Under the pieces are notes generated by a model. The model was not told where the DNA came from. It did no database searches and saw only the letters and a list, made by a program, of their open reading frames with translations. A stretch of DNA of 64,000 bases from CAIQPS01 sp963721365 (GTDB taxonomy: Bacteria; Actinomycetota; Thermoleophilia; RBG-16-64-13), in assembly GCA_963721365.1 (NCBI GenBank), contig CAVRJE010000016.1, forward strand, positions 62,001 through 126,000. The letters run 5' to 3'. Positions within the stretch are counted from its first letter, which is position 1, and each line of letters begins with the position of its first letter. Position numbers and translations under genes: made by a program. Shown here piece after piece: positions 53,788 to 63,450 of the stretch.

Positions 53788-54174
53788 ATGAGCGTTCGCA
53801 CCCTCGCCCACAGAACGGCACTCTGGTTCGCGGTCCTGGCCGCGCTGGTGCTCGCCTCCGGCCTACTGGCCGGCTGCGGCGGCTCTTCCACCACCGCGAC
53901 CACGGCGGGCGGCGCGGCGGCCGGAAATGCCGCTCAGGTGATCATGACCAATCGCTCCTACGACCCGCAGGAGATCACCGTCAAAGTCGGGGACACCGTC
54001 ACCTGGGTCAACCAGGACGCGCCCAAGCACGACGTCGTGGCCGACAATGGCGAGTTCAAGAGCAGCTTGTTCGACAAGGGCCAGAGCTTCAGCTTCACGT
54101 TCACGAAGGCGGGCACATACCCGTATCACTGCAGCATCCACCCCGGCATGACCGGTACGGTGATCGTGCAGTAG
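53788..54174 (+). CDS. Cupredoxin lipoprotein
   Basis: A 128-residue blue-copper-type protein. A signal peptide ends in a lipobox LLAGCGG, then a Thr/Ala-rich spacer and a plastocyanin fold. Type 1 copper ligands are all present: His in APKHDVV and the Cys-His-Met set in YHCSIHPGM. It is anchored outside the membrane and could carry electrons or bind copper. It lies 21 bases after the ABC permease, with AAGGAGG upstream, and is convergent with the glycosyltransferase gene with no gap. Confidence 0.92.
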   Translation: MSVRTLAHRTALWFAVLAALVLASGLLAGCGGSSTTATTAGGAAAGNAAQVIMTNRSYDPQEITVKVGDTVTWVNQDAPKHDVVADNGEFKSSLFDKGQSFSFTFTKAGTYPYHCSIHPGMTGTVIVQ

Positions 54175-55413
54175 CTACGTGGGCGCTTGGCCGGACGCCT
54201 CCTGCGGCGCGGTGGTCTCCTCCCGGCTCTTCGCACGAATGAAATGAACCAGTTGGGCGAAAGCGGGCACGGGGCGTTCGCGCACCTCTCTGGCGCCGAG
54301 AGCGATGGCGTCCGCGTACGCCTCCATGATCTGATCGATGAGCCGATCCCACGAGTAGCGCTCGGCCCGCGCGATGCCCGAAAGGGTGAGATCCTCCCGT
54401 AGTCCGGGGTTTTGCAGGACGTTGAAGAGTGCGCTCTCGAGAGCCGCTGGGCTGTCGGGCGGCACAAGGACGCCGGCCGAGCCTTCGGCCAGGACGGCGC
54501 GGTAGCCGGGGATGTCGGACGCCACCACCGGAAGACCGGCGGCCATCGCCTCGATGAGAACGATCCCGAAACTCTCGCCACCGTTTGAGGGAGCGCACAG
54601 CACCTGCGCCGCGGCCATCTCCTCGATCTTGACGTCGTGCGACACCCGTCCGAGCGCGGTGACGCCGCTCAGGCTCCTGCTGGGCGTGCGGCGTTCCCGC
54701 GACGCGAAGGCCTGAAGCTCCTCGGGAGTCGGACCGGCAAGCACGAGGGTGGCGTCGGGGAGTCGCCGGCGAAGGCCTTCGAACGCCTCGAGCAGAGCGG
54801 GCAGACCTTTCCGAGGCTCGGGACGCCCGATGAAGAGGATGCGGCCGGGCACCTTTGTCCCTTGCCTGGCGGCCGCATAGCGTTCTATCTCGATACCGTT
54901 CGGGATCACCCGGTATTCCCCGGGAAACTCGCCGATGACGGTCTGGCGGGCGGTCTCGGACACGACGATCCGTACCGTGATGCTGGCGAAGATCCTTTCC
55001 GCCAGCGGCCGCCAGCGCAGGTAGACAGTGGAGGCCGCACCCGCGGCGTGGAAGGTGGCCACGACCGGTACCTTGGCCATCATGGTGGCCGCGGCGCCGA
55101 CCGCGGGGATGGTCGGCTCATGGACGTGCAGCACATCCAGTTGCAGAGGGGTCAGGATGCGGCTCATCTTTCCGAGCATGAAGAACGACCCGTTGACGTA
55201 GGCGACGGAGCCGTTCGCGCGCACCGGAAAAGCCCTGCCGGCCGAGATGAAATTGGTGGGGATCGTGGCCTGGGAACGGTGGAGATCACCGGCCGGGGCT
55301 ATCACATAGACATCATTGCCCGCACGTTCGAGATGGCGGACGAGACTCATCACGTGGTTGTTCACGCCACCCGGCACTGTCCACGCATACGGCGAAACCA
55401 GACCTATCCGCAT
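54175..55413 (-). CDS. GT4 glycosyltransferase (PimA/PimB-like mannosyltransferase)
   Basis: A 412-residue GT-B fold enzyme. The N-terminal glycine loop SPYAWTVPGGVNNHV, HVHEPTIPAVG, the nucleotide-sugar segment FIGRPEPRKGLPALLEAF and the donor-site E-x7-E in NGGESFGIVLIEAMAAG resemble phosphatidylinositol mannosyltransferases of Actinobacteria. The substrate is not provable from sequence. It faces the cupredoxin gene with stops in direct contact. Confidence 0.87.
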   Translation of the reverse strand: MRIGLVSPYAWTVPGGVNNHVMSLVRHLERAGNDVYVIAPAGDLHRSQATIPTNFISAGRAFPVRANGSVAYVNGSFFMLGKMSRILTPLQLDVLHVHEPTIPAVGAAATMMAKVPVVATFHAAGAASTVYLRWRPLAERIFASITVRIVVSETARQTVIGEFPGEYRVIPNGIEIERYAAARQGTKVPGRILFIGRPEPRKGLPALLEAFEGLRRRLPDATLVLAGPTPEELQAFASRERRTPSRSLSGVTALGRVSHDVKIEEMAAAQVLCAPSNGGESFGIVLIEAMAAGLPVVASDIPGYRAVLAEGSAGVLVPPDSPAALESALFNVLQNPGLREDLTLSGIARAERYSWDRLIDQIMEAYADAIALGAREVRERPVPAFAQLVHFIRAKSREETTAPQEASGQAPT

Positions 55414-55569
55414 GGAGCCTCTCCGTTTGCCTCGTTGGACACCGCACAGAACGACCGATGCATCCTACAAGCCATGGTATCGCTTCAGTCTCATGTTGTG
55501 GCTACGCATCTTCCCGCTCGTCGGGCCGGCCAAACAGGAGCCGCGGTCCCGACCGCGAAATGACAGCAA

Positions 55570-55599
55570 ATGACAGATTCGAGCGGGCGACGGTATAAT
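55570..55599 (+). promoter_or_regulatory. Promoter of the NlpC/P60 hydrolase gene
   Basis: ATGACA (55570-55575), an 18-base spacer and a perfect TATAAT (55594-55599). Transcription would start near 55606. A GTG at 55610 would be leaderless, while the GTG at 55673 has its own ribosome site. Confidence 0.65.
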
Positions 55600-55672
55600 C
55601 CCGCCCCAAGTGACACGGCTGGCGACGCCCACTTCCGAGGAGAACGGGGACCAGGCGGACCAGGAGGAGAAG

Positions 55673-56704
55673 GTGCCTGGCACCAGACGCATCGCACACG
55701 CAGTACCCAAGCGCCTGCTGGCGCTCATCCTGATCGCCTCCCTTCTACTGCTCTCCGGCCCTGCCCTCGTTCAGGCCACCCCGGCGATAGACAGGGCCAA
55801 GGCTCAGGCCGAGGCGCTGATGAACCTCATCGACAAGCTCGACGAAGAGTTGAGCGCGGCGACCGAGGACTACAACTACGCCAATCAGGAACTCGAGGAC
55901 ACACAGGCTGCGGTCAAAAGGACCACGGCAAACATCACCAAGGCCGAGAAGGACCTGCAGACGGCGCAGGACCAGCTCAACCAGCGGCTGGTCAACATCT
56001 ACAAGTCCGGCAACCTCACCATGCTGGACGTCATCCTCAACACCAGCAGCTTCACCGATCTGATCGCGCGCATCGACCAGATGCAGCGGCTGGGCAAGCA
56101 AGACTCCGAACTCATCCATCAGGTGGAGGGCTACGCACAAAAGGTGGCCGACCGAAAGGCCGAGCTGGAGACCGAGCTGAAGGAGCAGCAGGCATACGCC
56201 GACAAGGCCGAGACCGCCAAGCAGAAGGTGCTCACCCAGCTCGAGAAGCAGAAGAAGGCCCTCAAAGGCAAGGAAAAGCAGATCGCCCAGCTGAGGAAGG
56301 CAGAGGCCGCCCGCCAGGCGAAGCTCGCCGCTGAGGCCCGGGCCCGGCAGAAGTTCCTCAAGTCCCGCCCCGGCATAGTCATCGGCACCGCCATGAAATA
56401 TCTGGGGGTGCCGTACGTGTGGGGCGGTTCGAGCCCCAGCGGCTTCGACTGCTCCGGTCTGGTCAAATACAGCTTCGCCAAGGTGGGTATCTCCCTGCCC
56501 CACTCCAGCGCCATGCAATATCGCTACGGCACGCATGTGTCACGAAGTCAGTTGAGGCCCGGAGACCTGGTCTTCTTCTACAACCCGATCCACCACGTGG
56601 GCATCTACATCGGCAACGGCAACATGATCAACGCCACCGGCAACCACGTGCAGATCGGCACGGTATGGAAGAACAGTTACTACGGAGCTACGCGCCTGTT
56701 CTAG
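55673..56704 (+). CDS. Secreted coiled-coil NlpC/P60 peptidoglycan hydrolase (RipA-like)
   Basis: A 343-residue secreted endopeptidase. Signal peptide (KRLLALILIASLLLLSGPAL, cleavage near AQA-like VQA), a long Ala/Lys/Glu coiled coil (about 35-230) with NIYKSGNLTMLDVIL, then an NlpC/P60 domain with catalytic Cys in PSGFDCSGLVKYSF, His in HHVGIYIGNG and Asn in NATGNH. It cleaves stem peptides during cell separation, and the coiled coil probably controls access. GTG at 55673 follows AGGAGG by five bases; an in-frame GTG at 55610 is possible. Confidence 0.92.
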   Translation: MPGTRRIAHAVPKRLLALILIASLLLLSGPALVQATPAIDRAKAQAEALMNLIDKLDEELSAATEDYNYANQELEDTQAAVKRTTANITKAEKDLQTAQDQLNQRLVNIYKSGNLTMLDVILNTSSFTDLIARIDQMQRLGKQDSELIHQVEGYAQKVADRKAELETELKEQQAYADKAETAKQKVLTQLEKQKKALKGKEKQIAQLRKAEAARQAKLAAEARARQKFLKSRPGIVIGTAMKYLGVPYVWGGSSPSGFDCSGLVKYSFAKVGISLPHSSAMQYRYGTHVSRSQLRPGDLVFFYNPIHHVGIYIGNGNMINATGNHVQIGTVWKNSYYGATRLF

Positions 56705-56734
56705 AACGCCCCAGCTACCGAACCGAGGCCGGGC

Positions 56735-57247
56735 ATGGACTTCCTCGAACTCGTCAAATCGCGTTACTCGTGTCGATCCTACCAACCTCACCCCGTCGAG
56801 CAGGACAAGCTGCTACGGGTGCTCGAAGCCGTGCGCCTCGCCCCCTCCGGATCCAACCGCCAGCCCTGGAAGTTCATCCTCGTGCAGGACCAGGAGGTCA
56901 AGCGGAGGCTGGTGCGGGCGTGCGCCAATCAGCGTTTCATAGCGACCGCACCGGTGGTGGTAGCTGGATGCGGGCTCATGCCGGATCGGATCATGAGTTG
57001 CGGCATCCCGGGCGATCCGGTCGACGTCGCGATCGCCATGGAGCACCTGTCTTTGGCGGCCACCGCGGAAGGACTGGCGACCTGCTGGATCGGAGCGTTC
57101 TCGCAGGACGAGGCCCGGGAAGTTCTCGGCGTGCCACGCACGGTCAGGATCATCGGCCTCATGACCCTCGGCTACCCGGACGACGGACCCCGCGCCAAGA
57201 CCCGCAAGCCGTTGTCGGAGATCGTTACGGCCGACCGCTGGGAGTAG
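56735..57247 (+). CDS. Nitroreductase-family protein
   Basis: A 170-residue FMN-binding protein of the short nitroreductase type: RYSCRSYQPHPVEQDKLLRVLEA with the FMN phosphate-binding Arg pair, RLAPSGSNRQPW, then HLSLAATAEGLATCWIGAF and LGYPDDGP. The substrate is unknown; these act on flavin-reducible nitro, quinone or thiol-linked compounds. It follows the hydrolase by 30 bases and its stop is next to the following gene. Confidence 0.9.
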   Translation: MDFLELVKSRYSCRSYQPHPVEQDKLLRVLEAVRLAPSGSNRQPWKFILVQDQEVKRRLVRACANQRFIATAPVVVAGCGLMPDRIMSCGIPGDPVDVAIAMEHLSLAATAEGLATCWIGAFSQDEAREVLGVPRTVRIIGLMTLGYPDDGPRAKTRKPLSEIVTADRWE

Positions 57248-57249
57248 AT

Positions 57250-57663
57250 CTGCCGACCGGCGCGACACCTTCGCGCGCCTCGCGCCGCCTGAGCCGCGAG
57301 GCGCGGACCGTCGAGCTGATGATCCTGATGTACTGCCGCGATAACCACGCGGCAGCCGGCCCGCGCGCAGAAGCGGCAGGCCCCAGCCCGGCGGCACCGC
57401 GAACAGACGACGGCCACAGGCCTACCCTCTGCCCCGACTGCGCCGCACTGCTTGACTATTCACTCGACCGCATCGAAACGTGTCGCTTCGGCCCCGGCAA
57501 GCCGACCTGCGCCCGCTGCACGGTCCACTGTTTCCGCCCGGTGATGCGGGAGCAGATCAGGGCTGCCATGCGCTATTCGGGACCGCGCATGACCTACCGG
57601 CATCCCTATCTGGCGGTGCGCCACCTGATGGACCGCCGACGGGAGCCGCGCGAGGGCCACTAG
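57250..57663 (+). CDS. Nitrous oxide-stimulated promoter family protein
   Basis: About 137 residues. It matches the small family PF11756: SREARTVELMILMYCRDNH, LCPDCAALLDYSLDRIETC, then PTCARCTVHCFRP and RYSGPRMTYRHPYLA. Two CxxC pairs and further Cys suggest metal binding. The start is uncertain: CTG 57250 gives the whole family region, while ATG 57319 would cut off the conserved SREARTVEL. Expression under nitrous oxide gave the family its name; the biochemical role is unknown. Confidence 0.82.
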   Translation: MPTGATPSRASRRLSREARTVELMILMYCRDNHAAAGPRAEAAGPSPAAPRTDDGHRPTLCPDCAALLDYSLDRIETCRFGPGKPTCARCTVHCFRPVMREQIRAAMRYSGPRMTYRHPYLAVRHLMDRRREPREGH

Positions 57664-57722
57664 CCGGGACCCCCATGGGGCGCGCCCGGGCCCCCCCTGC
57701 GGCGCCGCGGCCGGATCGCTCC

Positions 57723-58190
57723 TTACCCGATCTGCTCGGCCAGGTAGTTCTCCAGCCCCGTCTGCCCGATCTGCTCGAGCTGCGCTTCCAGCCAGTCGAC
57801 GTGTTCTTCTTCCTGCTCCAGGATGGCCTCCAGCAGCTTCTTGGAGCCGTTGTCCCCCACCTCGGTGGCCAGCTTGATGCTGTCGTTGTAGCCCCGCACC
57901 GCAACGTACTCGTGCGCCAGGTCGTTCTTGTGCATATCCGGGACCAGCGCGCCGATGTGCAGAGGGTTCAGCGCGCTGACCATCGGCCGGCCCTCGAGGT
58001 ACAGGATGCGGTCGATCAGGCTTTCGGCGTGCTTCATCTCGGTTATCGCCCGCTTCCACACCGGGTCGTGGAGCTTGCCGTAGTGCCAGTTCTCGAGCAT
58101 CTCGGCATGCACCGTGTACTGGCTGATAGCGGACAGTTCCTCGGCGAGGCGCGCGTTCAACGCCTCGATCATCCTCGCGTCGCCCTGCAT
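57723..58190 (-). CDS. bfr: Bacterioferritin
   Basis: A 155-residue iron-storage protein. The ferroxidase residues are Glu18, Glu51 and His54, and heme-binding Met52 in ITEMKHAE has the same number as in E. coli Bfr. Further ferroxidase residues lie in EQEEEHVDWLEAQLEQIG. The ATG at 58190 follows GGAGGT by six bases. An open frame extends upstream, but without family similarity. Confidence 0.95.
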   Translation of the reverse strand: MQGDARMIEALNARLAEELSAISQYTVHAEMLENWHYGKLHDPVWKRAITEMKHAESLIDRILYLEGRPMVSALNPLHIGALVPDMHKNDLAHEYVAVRGYNDSIKLATEVGDNGSKKLLEAILEQEEEHVDWLEAQLEQIGQTGLENYLAEQIG

Positions 58191-58374
58191 GGCATACCTC
58201 CTGGAAGTCTTCTGATTGCTGGGCAACATGTACCCGCCGAGCACCGCCGAGAAACCCCACTCGGCGAGCGGTCCGGCCGCCCGCTGCGGCGCCGGTGCCG
58301 TTTCCCCGTGACACGGCGCTCTTGCGGGGGCCTGTGGACGCCGGGAGGCCTGCTGTGCGCTAGACTCTCGACAC

Positions 58375-59341
58375 ATGAAAGCCTCCCTCACACCCACACC
58401 TGCCGGTCTGCCGGCCGAAGAACGCATCCGGGCGATCCGCCGGGTGCTATGGGTGGTCCTCGCCCTCAACGTCGTCGTCGCCCTGGCCAAACTCCTCTAC
58501 GGTCTCTTCAGCAACTCGGCTGCGATGCAGGCCGACGGCATCAGTTCCCTGTTCGACGGGGTATCGAACGTGGTGGCTCTGATCGGCATGAGTTTCGCGG
58601 CCCGTCCCGCGGACCGAGGCCACCCGTATGGCCATGGCAAGTTCGAGACATTCACCGCGGCGGTCATCGCCGTCATGCTCGGCATCGCCTGCTACAGCGT
58701 GGCACGAGGCGCGGTCGCAAGCCTCCGGGGCGACCAGGTCACCGAGGTGACGATCGCATCGTTCGCCATCATGCTCGGGACGCTCGCGGTGAACATCGGC
58801 GTGACCACCTGGGAGGCCCGCGCGGGACGACGGCTCGGCAGCGAGGTGCTGACCGCGGACAGCCGCCATACGTTGAGCGACGTCGCCGTGAGCATCGGCG
58901 TGATCATCAGCCTCATCCTGGTCAAGTTGGGCTTCCAGAAGGCCGACGGAGTGGTTGCTCTTCTGGTCGCGGTCGTCATCGCTTACACGGCGCTGACCAT
59001 CATCCGGGGCGTGGCGCGAACGCTCGGTGACGCCGCCCGTTTGCCGGCAGAGGACGTCGCAGCCATCGCGGCCGGGGTCCCGGGTGTCGCTCGGATGTCA
59101 CTCGGTGCGGACGCGGGGCTCCGCGAGCCATGTGGCCGCCGACCTCCACGTGCTCGTCGCCCCCGAGACCACCGTCGAGCAGGGACACCAGATCGCCCAC
59201 ACAGTGGAGAACGCCCTGCGCGCCAAATACCCACAACTCACCGACGTCGTGGTGCATGTGGAGCCGGCCGAACCTGAGCCGGCCGCACCTGAGCCCGCCA
59301 AGGGGTCGGCGGGCGCGGCCGCTGACGCTCGGCGTCCCTAG
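58375..59341 (+). CDS. Cation diffusion facilitator family transporter, frameshifted
   Basis: A second CDF antiporter, 321 residues after correction. TM2 motif DGISSLFDGVSN and TM5 motif ADSRHTLSDVAVS give an all-acidic/His site of the Mn/Fe/Zn type (SRHTLSD has the HxxxD pair). One extra base near 59094 moves the frame to CHSVRTRGSASHVAADLHVLV, the expected cytoplasmic domain, which ends at 59341. Divergent from bacterioferritin, so metal homeostasis genes face each other. Confidence 0.87.
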
Positions 59342-59746
59342 CATGTCCGAGGGACTGAACTGCTCGACGGTGAGCGGGACCTGCCGCTCGAGATTGCCGT
59401 CGAGAAATATGTCGAACGAATGCGGGCCGTGGGAGCCGAATCTGACAAGATTCAGGTCGAGGATGAGGTTGACCGAGGTCTCCGCTTCGGTCTCGCCCTT
59501 GACCTCAACCTCACCCTCCATGGGCGTAACGACATCCACGCCGTCGGGGTCGACGAGCCGGACGGTGAGGTGATGCACCGGGTCTTCGCCGACGTCGCAG
59601 GCCAGCTTGAGCGCAAGCGCCATGTGGGGATGCACCGCGTCGGCGTCGGCCAGGGTGATCCGGTCGAAGATACCGCAGACGATCAGCTTGCCCCCTCGCT
59701 GAGTGACCTCCGCATAGTCGGCCAACAGCGCAAGATCCACTCTCAT
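59338..59746 (-). CDS. DUF6941 family protein
   Basis: A protein of about 135 residues starting MRVDLALLADYAEVTQRGGK and continuing IVCGIFDRITLADADAVHPH, the pattern I know from DUF6941, a beta-rich family of unknown role. The uninterrupted frame continues to 59000 with random-looking sequence antisense to the cation transporter gene; a single extra C in the CCC at the end of the domain would give a stop at 59338, and I prefer that end. It lies downstream of the DUF2779 gene by 14 bases on the same strand. Confidence 0.65.
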
Positions 59747-59760
59747 TGCTCCAAGCCCCC

Positions 59761-61250
59761 CTACGCCGCCCGCAGCAGCTCCTCGTACAGCCTGACAAGA
59801 GCCAGTGTATCGGTTGCGCAGTAGGCGCGCAGGTCGGCGAAGATCGCTTCGCGGACCGAGGCCGGAGCACCCCCGTAGACCGCCTCGCCCCAGCGGAGCG
59901 TGGCCACCTCCCCGTTGGTGATGGCCAGACCTTCGTAGGAGAGGTCGTCGACCAGGGCCGGCAGGACGTACTTGAGCGAGGTGCTGCCATGGAACCCCGG
60001 GTGCTGCACGTAGGTGCTGACCAGCTTCTCGAGGTCGAAGAGACGCGCCTGCACGGCGGCGATGGGCGCGGCGAACTCGGGAAGGTCCTGGGCCAATTCG
60101 TCGAGGATGCGGTTCTCGTAGCCGGTGTAGACGACTATCGGACTGTCGGCGGCGCCCGCCCGTCGGCCCCCAGGGCCGAGAGCAGGCTCTCGGCGAATGA
60201 CCGGCGGGGGTCGGTCCGGTCGGTGTGAAGGAACTCGGCGTGCTCGATACCGCCGTCGAGGGTGTGGCAGGACCACTGCACCGGAAGGGCCTGGTAGGGC
60301 CGGGTGCCGGCGTGGACCGGGAGCGCGGAACGCCAGGTCTCGAAGTCGAGAAAGTGGATGGGCTCGCTTAACCGGGACAGTTCATTCTTGAGCTCGGGAT
60401 CGAAGCGCGGCTCCCCGGTCTGGATGACGTCGCACATGGTCCGCTGGGCGGGAGTGAGACCAGGGTAGTCGAGCGGCACTTCGCGGATGGAGCAGTAACC
60501 GTCGCCGAGGAGCGAACAAAGCAGCTCGTTGCTGACGCGCGTGATCTCGGTGACCGGGTACTCGGGCAGGTAGCTGTGGCAGTAGCCGTAGAAGGGGCAG
60601 GTGTACGGGTTGTCGCAGCGCTTGCTGATCTGCATGTCGGGCATGGGGCCGGCCAGCATCTGCCTGAACTGGCGGAGCAGCCCGGGGATGGAGTCTAGGA
60701 ACGGCTCCACCTGAGGGGTGAGGTCCTCCAGGGTGAAGAGCTGCCCCAGATCGTAGGGGCCGCCGGGATAGACGTAGGTGTTGTTGAGGTGGAGCAGGCG
60801 GCTGCTGCCGACGGGGACGCCGGCGCCGCGGAGAACGTAGGTCTGGATGCCGAGGTCGGTGATGTATTCGGGCTTGACCTCGGTGGATGACTTGACCTCG
60901 ACGAGCGCCCAGTTGTGGCCGTCTTCCTTGAAGAGGGCGTCGGGGCGGACGAACACGCCGTCGTAGCGGAAGGCGCCCTCGTATACACACCCGGCACCGT
61001 CGCCGAGCAGGCATTGGGTGGTCTCAAGCGCCTGGTCGGCCTGGGTGTAGTCCTCCTCGACGAGCACCCCGCCGGGGAACAGATCCCGGGCGAGCGCTCC
61101 TACCGCGTGTCCCTGGTCGAAGATGGCCTGCTGCGCTTCGGTGACCGGGTCGGCGAGCTGAGACGCGCGGCATTGCAGCCACAGGTACTTGGGGCATTGG
61201 AGCCCGGCCTGGAACCGGGATTTGGAAAGTCTGGGAGTCCACGTCGCCAC
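59761..61250 (-). CDS. DUF2779 protein with PD-(D/E)XK and exonuclease-like domains, frameshifted
   Basis: About 496 residues after correction. The N-terminus (LSKSRFQAGLQCPKYLWL, then VFVRPDALFKEDGHNWALVEVKSST) is a Cas4/RecB-like nuclease, with D and E-x-K. C-xxxxx-C residues in SKRCDNPYTCPFYGYC can hold an Fe-S cluster as in Cas4. DUF2779 follows: HFLDFETWRSALPVH, and in the shifted frame IVVYTGYENRILDELA and CATDTLALVRLYEEL, with RNase-H-fold acidic residues. A missing base near 60160 separates them. GTG 61250 follows GAGGTG. No CRISPR array is nearby. Confidence 0.82.
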
Positions 61251-61422
61251 ATCACACCTCACCGCGTCAACTGTCGTCGCGCTCCTTGTCGCGGCCCCGC
61301 GGGGCGCCGCCGCGCGACTCAACTGAGTTCAGGTTAGCAGGCGGCGCGGACAGGAAAGCCGGCGAGCGCCCGCCCATCGTGCAGGCGAATCCGCCGGCAC
61401 CGTGGCGTGTGCAAGATCGCAC

Positions 61423-62040
61423 CTAGGACCGCGGGGACGCTCGAATGATCGCCGGCCGGGGCGGCAGCCCCGCCCTCTTTATCGCGATGTCGAGCGCGCT
61501 GAGAAGGGTCCGAGCTTCGCCGAAGGCCTTCTCCCCTGCCACGCTTTCGGCGGCGATCGCCTTGCCCTGGTAGAAGCGGACAAGCGGGCCAGGATCCGAG
61601 GCCCCTTCAAAGGTCACGCGCACGGCGACCATCGTCACAGGGACCGGCGCCGGCTTGATGGGGGGCAATCCAAGGGCAGCCGGCCTGGTCGACCCGAACA
61701 GGCCGTCGGCCGCCGGCGCCGCTTCCGCCTGGCCGCCTCGGGACACCCTGGCTATCGCCTCATCGTTCTGGACGACCTCTGCCGAGACGATGTGAGCAAA
61801 TGAGTAGACCCGGGTGCGCGGTTGCCCGTGTCTGCGCGCGATCGCGATCCGTCGCCCCCGGTCGTCGATGGCGATCGCCGCTTCTCCCCTGACGTCGGTA
61901 TAGACCTGGTTCGCGTGGAAGTCCTGGATCTTCTCGAAATCGCCGGCGACGCTATCCCTTTTTCTCTGCTTCCGCGACGCGAACAGGTAGTAGCCGACGA
62001 CAAGGACAACGACGATGACGAACACGGCCCACGTTGGCAT
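61423..62040 (-). CDS. Membrane-anchored protein of unknown function
   Basis: A 205-residue protein with one N-terminal membrane helix (AVFVIVVVLVVGYYLF, about 5-20) then RKQRKRD, so the rest is cytoplasmic. The soluble part has two beta-rich segments: ARRHGQPRTRVYSFAHIVSA and VAVRVTFEGASDPGPLVRF, reminiscent of small PH-like or Bet-v-like folds but not recognised. It lies 12 bases downstream of the coiled-coil nuclease-like gene and probably is its partner. Confidence 0.6.
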   Translation of the reverse strand: MPTWAVFVIVVVLVVGYYLFASRKQRKRDSVAGDFEKIQDFHANQVYTDVRGEAAIAIDDRGRRIAIARRHGQPRTRVYSFAHIVSAEVVQNDEAIARVSRGGQAEAAPAADGLFGSTRPAALGLPPIKPAPVPVTMVAVRVTFEGASDPGPLVRFYQGKAIAAESVAGEKAFGEARTLLSALDIAIKRAGLPPRPAIIRASPRS

Positions 62041-62052
62041 GTGTGCTACCTC

Positions 62053-63336
62053 TTAGTTCCCCTGCGCCGCGAACGCCCTGCGCATCTGGCCCAACTGCTC
62101 CCGCAGGATCTCGACCTGGCCGGCCAGGTCTCGCTGGGCGATGCCCACGTTCGCGACGATCGAGCGGCCGGCGTTCTCCACCGTCTCGCCCGACCTCCGG
62201 ATGTCGTCGAGTTGCACCGCCCGCTTGGCCACGCTCTCTACCGCCCGCTCGAGGGTGGCGAAGTCCACCTCGCTCCTCACCCCCGCACCACGGTGGTGCT
62301 CGAAGATGAGCGCCCGAGCCAGCGTGAGGGCCGCGTCGAAGTAGACGTCGGTCGCCGGGTCGTCGGCGTCCCAGACCACGATGATGTCCCGTCCGTGGCG
62401 GGCAAGGGAACCGAGATGGGAAGGTGCCGTCCTTTTTGAGAAGACGAAGATACCGACATCCGCGCCCCGGTTCCGGCGACCGGTATCGATCTCGGTGAGA
62501 GCCTTCTTGAGGTCGTAGCTCGCGTCCTCCTTGGCCTCGACCACCAGCGCCTCCCCCGCGAACTGCGAATCGGCGCCCAGTTCGATGATGCAGTCCCCCA
62601 CCTTGCAGTTCTTGATGATGCCGGTGGTGCTGCCAGTGCGCCTGCCGACGTCCCCCCCGTCCATGGCGTTCCTAAGGACGAACTCCGACACCCGGTCCTC
62701 GAAGACGCCGCCGCGGAGCGTCGAACGGTCCTGCGTCTCCTTGCGGACGGCCATCTCGGTGAGGGTCTTCTGCACCTCCTCGCGGAACTTCCGGTTGTGC
62801 TCTTCATGCGCCTTGAGGGTGGTGTCGAGCTCGCGGAGCATGAGAGACAGCGCCGACTGCGGGTCGTCGAGGGTGAAGTCGCTGCGGATGGCCCTCTGCA
62901 CCCCCTGGACCTGGGCGACCAGGCGGGAGAGGGCGGATTCCGGGCGGTTGAGGTCGAACGCTGCGAGCACCTTATCGCTGTTGCCGGTCAGTTCCCCGTC
63001 GACCGCCTGGCGCATCTGCTCGACGAGGCCGTCGGTGCGCTGGGGATCGAGCAGGTGGACGAGGGAGCTGTCGGGCCCGACGAGGGTGCCGATGGTCTCG
63101 GTGACCTTGCTCTCGATAGAGCGGGTGAGGTCCTTGCCTTCCTGCCGGATAGCTTCGCGGTCGATGAAGCCGGAGGCCTGGCGCAGGGCGAGGACGCCCA
63201 CGCGAAGCGCGGTGGTGGCCCTAGCCTCCCATTCCTCCTCTGGGAACTGGCGGAGCCAGGTGACTATGTCCGGGTCGTCGGTGGAGACGTGGAAGTCCAC
63301 CGTTCTTAGGTCTGGTAGGGGGCGTAGGGCTTCCAT
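62053..63336 (-). CDS. Coiled-coil protein with PD-(D/E)XK nuclease-like domain (RmuC-like layout)
   Basis: A 427-residue protein. Two long helical/coiled stretches (about 45-215 and 365-425) flank a globular part (about 220-345) with GVFEDRVSEFV, then KVGDCIIELG and LVVEAKEDASY, that is, D-x(n)-E-x-K of the PD-(D/E)XK fold, followed by GIFVFSKRTAPSHLG. The layout recalls RmuC, but the sequence is not typical. It is followed by a one-TM protein in the same operon. A role in DNA metabolism or defence is inferred from the fold only. Confidence 0.65.
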   Translation of the reverse strand: MEALRPLPDLRTVDFHVSTDDPDIVTWLRQFPEEEWEARATTALRVGVLALRQASGFIDREAIRQEGKDLTRSIESKVTETIGTLVGPDSSLVHLLDPQRTDGLVEQMRQAVDGELTGNSDKVLAAFDLNRPESALSRLVAQVQGVQRAIRSDFTLDDPQSALSLMLRELDTTLKAHEEHNRKFREEVQKTLTEMAVRKETQDRSTLRGGVFEDRVSEFVLRNAMDGGDVGRRTGSTTGIIKNCKVGDCIIELGADSQFAGEALVVEAKEDASYDLKKALTEIDTGRRNRGADVGIFVFSKRTAPSHLGSLARHGRDIIVVWDADDPATDVYFDAALTLARALIFEHHRGAGVRSEVDFATLERAVESVAKRAVQLDDIRRSGETVENAGRSIVANVGIAQRDLAGQVEILREQLGQMRRAFAAQGN

Positions 63337-63450
63337 CTTGTCGGTCTCCCTTTCGCGCCCGGCGGCGGAGCGGCCGAGCGGTGTCAGTCAGCGAGAGTCA
63401 TCTGTGGACACGGTAGCAGACGGGACGGACGAGACGAGATCCCATGATTC

